The position numbers and the translations under genes were made by a program. From Hungateiclostridiaceae bacterium UBA3922 (GTDB taxonomy: Bacteria; Bacillota; Clostridia; Acetivibrionales; DTU013), in NCBI GenBank assembly GCA_002386045.1, contig DGEQ01000113.1, positions 5,156 to 21,055 on the forward strand: a stretch of 15,900 bases of DNA, read 5' to 3'. The notes under the pieces were generated by a model. The model was given only the letters and a program-made list of their open reading frames with translations, searched no databases and was not told the DNA's origin. Below, piece after piece: positions 11,754-15,900 of the stretch. Each line of letters starts with the position of its first letter. Position 1 is the first letter of the stretch.

Positions 11754-14700
11754 GCTTCTTGAAATCGAGGGACTGCAGAGTTTTACCGATGCCCAGGTCA
11801 TAGACTTTGAAACGTTGGGTGAGACCGGCCTGTTCGGCATATTCGGGCCGACGGGCAGCGGCAAGTCCACCATACTGGATGCCATCACCTTTGCGCTCTA
11901 CGGCAGGGTCAAAAGGGCGGAAAACGGTACGCAGGGTATCATCAATTCCAGGCGTGACACGTGCAGGGTGTCTTTCACGTTTGAACTGAACAGGGACGGC
12001 AAAAGGAAGACATACAGGGTGGAGAGGACATACAGGCGCAGAAGGAACTCGCCCAACTCATGCGAACCCAGGATCGCGCGGCTGACAGAGGTCACCGACG
12101 CCGGCGCGATACCGCTGTGCGACAAGGCTACCGAGGTCACCAGGCATGTAAGGGAACTGCTCGGACTCAACAGCGAGGATTTCACCCGGGCGGTGGTGCT
12201 CCCGCAGAACAGCTTCCATGAATTCCTCATGTTGAAGAATTCCGAAAGGAGAGCTATGCTCGAAAGGCTCTTCTACCTTGAAGAGTATGGAAAGCTGCTG
12301 AACGACAGGATCTCACGGAAGCTGTATTCGCTCAGGAGCCGCATGGATGTGCTGACCGGCGAACTCATGGGATACGCAGATGCCTCGGATGAAGCGCTGG
12401 AAGAGGCAAAGGCGGCAATGGAAGCGGCAGAGGAAGAAAAGAGAAGGACACAGAAGGAACTGAAGAAACTGGAAAAGATATATAACGAATCGAAGGAAGT
12501 CTGGGACCTGGTCTGCGAGCTTGCGGACCTTGAAAGGAGAGAGGAGGTCCACAGGCGGGCCGAAGCCGAGATATCAGAAAAGCGTGTCCGGCTGGACAGG
12601 GCGGTCAGGGCTGAAAGCCTTGCGGACATGGTCAGGAGGAACAGGGAACTGGAGACGAAGCTCAGCGAAGCCCGAAGGCAGCTGGAAGAGGTAATGGCCG
12701 TCCTGCCGGGAATCGGGGAGCAACTGGAACTGGCAAAAACGGAATATGAGAACGCAAAGAAAGATGCGGCACTTAAACAGCGGAAGCTGGTGGAACAAAG
12801 GACCAGGCTGCAGGACGCCCTTGGGATCAGGGCGGAACTTGAAGCGCTCGCGGAAAGGACGGACGAGCTCCGCAAATCCGTAAACGAAACGGTGAAGGCA
12901 ATAAAATCGAAGGATGCTGAGATCGGCCGGGAAAAAGCGAAGCTCGAAGGGTTGGAAAACAGGCTCAGGAAACTCGGGGAAGAGTCGGAGCGGCTGAGGA
13001 CGGACCCGGGATACAGGCAGAAAATGCAGATGTGTGCCGATCTTGAAAAGGATGCCGCTGCGCTGGAAAAAAGCCTTGAACAGCTTGCCGGAAGGAAAGA
13101 GCAGGTGCATAGGGCGATAGACGGGCTTGAGAAGCAGCTTGCCGATATGGCCGCAGAGATCGACGAAAGCATGAAGGCACAGGCGCAACTGGCGGCTGCC
13201 ATAGAACAGCACGAGGAAGGACGAACGGACGACAGGGATTCAGTGATGAAATCCCTTGAAAAGGTACACAGGGCACAGGGTGTTTACCAGGTACTGAAGC
13301 TGAGGGAAGACGAGGCAGAGGCCGCGAAAGCCAGGGTCGACGAACTGAAGGCCGCATTCGATGATCGGAAGAAAAAGGCTGAAGAACTGGAAAAGAAAAG
13401 GGAAGAAGCCGCGAAGCTGTATGACGATCGCCGGCGGAAACTCGACGAATGCCTGAAAGAGCGCGAAAAGAATACAGCCTGGCTGCTTTCCAGGAACCTT
13501 AAGGAGGGAGAACCCTGCCCGGTATGCGGATCACTGGAACACCCGGCACCGGCGGCCCACGGAGCAGACGGGGACACCGCCGCCCTTGAACGGGAAGTGG
13601 AAGCGGCGCAGAACGGGTTGAAGGAAGCGGAGGCCGCGCTGAAAGACATGGAAAGGGAGGCACTGATCGCCGCTGAGGATCTCAGGGCGGTTTCCGGGCA
13701 ACTGGAGCAGGCCGTGAAGGAGCTCGAGAAGAAAAACATGGCCCTGGAGGATGAAAGGCAGAAGCTTCCTGATGAGTGGAGATCGTTGGGAACCGGGCAG
13801 ATCCGTACCCGGATCGAAAAGGCCGATGCCAGGGTGAAAGAAAGGCTCAAGGAGATCGAGGCATGGGAATCCAGGCTTTCGGAACTGAGGAAGGCCTCAG
13901 AAGAGAAGAATGAAGTGCTGGCAAAGCAGCGGATGGCTGAAAACGGCATCCGGGCCGAACTCAGGGCAAAAGGCGAGAGCCTTGCACAAATCGAGGCTGA
14001 AATGGAGCAGGTGTCCGGTAATCTCGTGCGCATCCGGCAGGAGCTGTCGGAGAAGCTTGCCGGGTATACAGTCGCAAGTGCTGCGGCTGAGCTTGCAAGA
14101 CTCTCTGAAAATGACCGCCTGCTGGAACAGGCGGAGGCCGAAGCGAAGAAGACCAGGAAAGAAGCGGAAGAGACGGTGGCCCGCATAAACGGTCTTAATG
14201 AAGAGCGAGGCAGGCTCGATGCCGAAAGGATAAGGCTGGAGGCCGATATATCAGGCCTGGGGCTTCAGCGGAAGGAAAAGGAAAGAAGGCTGTACGAGCT
14301 TTCGCAGGGCGCAGACATCGAGGAGTCGCTTCGCAGGACAGACAGCGAACTCGAGAGCCTGGCGCGAAAGGACAGGGAGCATGCGCAGCGTATCGCGCAG
14401 CTTGAGAAACAGTATAATGAACTGAATATGAGCAGGTCCAGGCTTGAAAGCAGCGTAAGCCTGTACTCCGAAAGCCTTGCAGCCGACAGCGTGAAGCTGT
14501 CGGAAGCGTTGGCCGAAAACGGGTTCGACAGCCCGGAGGAGGCTGAAAAAAGCCTGGTACCGAAAGAAGAGCAGAAAGCGATCAGGGCGGAGATAGAGGC
14601 ATATGACCAGGAATCTGTCAACCTGAAAGCTCACAGGAAACTGCTGGAAAAGAAACTGGGGTCCCGCACCATCACCGAGGAAGAGTGGCGCCGGACCGAG

Positions 14701-15366
14701 CAGTCGTACAATGAACTGCTGGAGCGGTCGAACAGGGCCGTATCCGACTGCGAGGTAGCCAAAAGCAACTTTGAAAATATCAGCAGGAAAAACGCCAGGT
14801 GGAAGGAGATCCGTGCATCCCTCGACGATATATCCCACAGGCACGGTTTGTACGACCAGATACAGAGGCTCCTGAAGGCTTCTCACGGAAAGGACAACAG
14901 CTTTATCGACTATATCGCGGAAGAAAGGCTCCGGTACATTGCCGCAAAGGCATCGACGATGCTGCAGGTGATGACCAGGCAAAGGTACACTCTGGAACTG
15001 GATGCCGAATCCGGCTTCATAGTGAGGGACGATGCGAACGGAGGCATACACAGGGCGGTTTCTACGCTTTCAGGCGGCGAGACGTTCCTGACGTCTCTGT
15101 CACTGGCCCTGGCACTGTCGGAGCAGATACAGCTCAAGGGGCAGAGCCCGCTGGAGTTTTTCTTCCTGGATGAGGGCTTCGGCACTCTTGACCAGAAGCT
15201 CCTGGACCTGGTGATGGATTCACTGGAAAGATTGTGCTCCGAAAGCCGGGTCATAGGGATAATCAGCCACGTGCCCGAAGTGAGGCAGAGGATCGGGCGC
15301 TGCCTGATCGTGACGCCTCCGACCTTCGAGGGCACCGGCAGCATCGTCAGGATGGAAAAATCGTGA
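11743..15366 (+). CDS. sbcC: Exonuclease SbcCD subunit C (SMC/Rad50-type ATPase)
   Basis: SbcC is the Rad50-like ATPase that clamps DNA and gates SbcD nuclease. The start is GTG at 11743 (VRPKLLEIEGLQSF), preceded by GGGGAGGTGG at about 11727-11736; the upstream in-frame ATG at 11677 lies inside sbcD. The protein is 1,207 aa. Walker A GPTGSGKS is at 35-42 (Lys41). VVLPQNSFHEFL is the Q-loop. Two long heptad-rich, Glu/Lys/Arg-rich coiled-coil arms flank the zinc hook CPVC (Cys592, Cys595) at the middle of the chain. The C-terminal head has signature LSGGE (1109-1113), Walker B FFFLDE (Asp1143, Glu1144), D-loop FGTLD and the H-loop IISHV. All parts needed for activity are intact. No clear terminator follows; the next gene has its own promoter. 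Confidence 0.97.
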   Translation: MRPKLLEIEGLQSFTDAQVIDFETLGETGLFGIFGPTGSGKSTILDAITFALYGRVKRAENGTQGIINSRRDTCRVSFTFELNRDGKRKTYRVERTYRRRRNSPNSCEPRIARLTEVTDAGAIPLCDKATEVTRHVRELLGLNSEDFTRAVVLPQNSFHEFLMLKNSERRAMLERLFYLEEYGKLLNDRISRKLYSLRSRMDVLTGELMGYADASDEALEEAKAAMEAAEEEKRRTQKELKKLEKIYNESKEVWDLVCELADLERREEVHRRAEAEISEKRVRLDRAVRAESLADMVRRNRELETKLSEARRQLEEVMAVLPGIGEQLELAKTEYENAKKDAALKQRKLVEQRTRLQDALGIRAELEALAERTDELRKSVNETVKAIKSKDAEIGREKAKLEGLENRLRKLGEESERLRTDPGYRQKMQMCADLEKDAAALEKSLEQLAGRKEQVHRAIDGLEKQLADMAAEIDESMKAQAQLAAAIEQHEEGRTDDRDSVMKSLEKVHRAQGVYQVLKLREDEAEAAKARVDELKAAFDDRKKKAEELEKKREEAAKLYDDRRRKLDECLKEREKNTAWLLSRNLKEGEPCPVCGSLEHPAPAAHGADGDTAALEREVEAAQNGLKEAEAALKDMEREALIAAEDLRAVSGQLEQAVKELEKKNMALEDERQKLPDEWRSLGTGQIRTRIEKADARVKERLKEIEAWESRLSELRKASEEKNEVLAKQRMAENGIRAELRAKGESLAQIEAEMEQVSGNLVRIRQELSEKLAGYTVASAAAELARLSENDRLLEQAEAEAKKTRKEAEETVARINGLNEERGRLDAERIRLEADISGLGLQRKEKERRLYELSQGADIEESLRRTDSELESLARKDREHAQRIAQLEKQYNELNMSRSRLESSVSLYSESLAADSVKLSEALAENGFDSPEEAEKSLVPKEEQKAIRAEIEAYDQESVNLKAHRKLLEKKLGSRTITEEEWRRTEQSYNELLERSNRAVSDCEVAKSNFENISRKNARWKEIRASLDDISHRHGLYDQIQRLLKASHGKDNSFIDYIAEERLRYIAAKASTMLQVMTRQRYTLELDAESGFIVRDDANGGIHRAVSTLSGGETFLTSLSLALALSEQIQLKGQSPLEFFFLDEGFGTLDQKLLDLVMDSLERLCSESRVIGIISHVPEVRQRIGRCLIVTPPTFEGTGSIVRMEKS

Positions 15367-15413
15367 CAATGTCCGACAATGCCCGAGTTATCCGGCTTCA
15401 GCAGGTATAAAGA

Positions 15414-15442
15414 TTGCAATTATACCCATATTATTATATAAT
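15414..15442 (+). promoter_or_regulatory. Sigma-A promoter for the 113-aa gene
   Basis: TTGCAA (15414-15419), a 17-nt spacer, then a perfect TATAAT (15437-15442). The expected start near 15449 leaves a leader of about 70 nt before the ATG at 15521. Confidence 0.8.
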
Positions 15443-15520
15443 TGTTATTGCAAGCATCGTCCTCGTCATTTTTCGTGTTTAACGGAAGGAGTCTCAATTA
15501 CGCAGTAAAGGAGTGATAAA

Positions 15521-15862
15521 ATGGCGTTACAGGACCAGTCAGGAGCCAGGGAAAAGAAAAAAGCCCGGAAAGTCCTGACTGATAACGATGTAAAGCGCAA
15601 AGCGGTAAAGCTGGTAATAGCGCACCTTAAGAGGAAGCTGCCGGAATACGATTTTTCAGGCAAGCAGGAGATCCTGGACTGGATAGATGGTATGGAAGAG
15701 CTGCTTGCAAAGGAAGAATTCGTCATGCTCGACTACATCCAGATGAGACGTAGCCTCAATGATATCATTGAACGCACATTCGATGAAGAGCTGAGATTCA
15801 AACTGCGGGACTCGTGGTACAGTATGGGTAAAGCACTTGACAAGAAAGTCAGGCAAAGGTAA
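15521..15862 (+). CDS. Small charged protein of unknown function (113 aa)
   Basis: I do not recognise a family. The gene is real on several grounds: a near-consensus promoter, AAAGGAG (15507-15513) 7 nt before the ATG, normal codon use, and a terminator just after the stop. The protein is soluble, with no signal peptide or membrane segment. It starts with a Lys/Arg-rich stretch (REKKKARK). It then appears almost wholly helical, with amphipathic segments around VKRKAVKLVIAHLKRKL, KQEILDWIDGMEELLAKEEF, VMLDYIQMRRSLNDIIERTF and ELRFKLRDSWYSMGKALDKKV. It follows sbcDC but is transcribed separately, so a link to DNA repair is not implied. A small nucleic-acid- or protein-binding helical bundle is possible, but this is a guess from composition. 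Confidence 0.8.
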   Translation: MALQDQSGAREKKKARKVLTDNDVKRKAVKLVIAHLKRKLPEYDFSGKQEILDWIDGMEELLAKEEFVMLDYIQMRRSLNDIIERTFDEELRFKLRDSWYSMGKALDKKVRQR

Positions 15863-15877
15863 TCCATATCATGCACG

Positions 15878-15900
15878 AGCCCGGTAAAACCGGGTTTTTT
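15878..15900 (+). terminator. Rho-independent terminator after the 113-aa gene
   Basis: Stem CCCGGT (15880-15885) with ACCGGG (15889-15894) around the triloop AAA, followed by at least six T at 15895-15900, where the window ends. A78-T and G79-T pairs can extend the stem. Confidence 0.9.

Noticed and set aside
12273..14186. Long Ser/Phe-rich minus-strand frames opposite sbcC
   Set aside because: They are the reverse reading of Glu/Lys-rich coiled-coil codons, a common artefact.

Overview
The window looks like chromosomal DNA of a Gram-positive Bacillota, most likely class Clostridia. The evidence is an AddAB-type rather than RecBCD-type AddA, a DUF1836 protein, a cyclic-di-AMP (ydaO-type) riboswitch in front of an NlpC/P60 wall hydrolase, near-consensus sigma-A promoters and strong Shine-Dalgarno sites. 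Base composition is fairly GC-rich for Clostridia, while the promoter regions are sharply AT-rich. The species cannot be named from the sequence alone.

Layout. 1-2529 (+): 3' two thirds of addA (helicase-nuclease); the 5' end lies outside the window. 2530-3243: a 0.7 kb gap filled largely by three different short tandem-repeat arrays. 3244-5886 (+): an intracellular GH95-family (alpha-L-fucosidase-like) glycoside hydrolase. 6072-7421 (+): a lipoprotein polysaccharide deacetylase. 7441-7620: a convergent intergenic repeat array. 7643-8329 (-): an SGNH/GDSL hydrolase. 8499-9119 (+): a DUF1836 helix-turn-helix protein, divergent from the hydrolase, with an AT-rich promoter region between them. 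9317-9472: an operator-like palindrome, a promoter and a c-di-AMP riboswitch. 9482-10306 (+): secreted peptidoglycan-binding NlpC/P60 endopeptidase with its terminator. 10464-11753 and 11743-15366 (+): sbcD and sbcC, overlapping by 11 bp behind their own promoter. 15521-15862 (+): a 113-aa protein of unknown function with its own promoter and a terminator at the window edge.

Functionally the window has a DNA double-strand-break end-processing theme at both ends (AddA and SbcCD). Between them is a block for envelope and carbohydrate work: GH95, a deacetylase, an SGNH esterase-like protein and a c-di-AMP-controlled wall hydrolase.

The most striking signal is not a gene. At least ten unrelated, diverged short tandem-repeat arrays lie in about 9 kb. 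Arrays inside genes have periods that are multiples of three (12, 18, 27/54 and 30 bp). They form peptide-repeat insertions in AddA (three different ones), in the C-terminal part of the GH95 enzyme, and in the DUF1836 tail. Arrays between genes mostly have periods that are not multiples of three (17, 19, about 21, 37), with one 30-bp exception. The units share no sequence from array to array, so this looks like a genome tendency to expand local short sequence rather than one mobile repeat. All unit boundaries and periods were read by eye.
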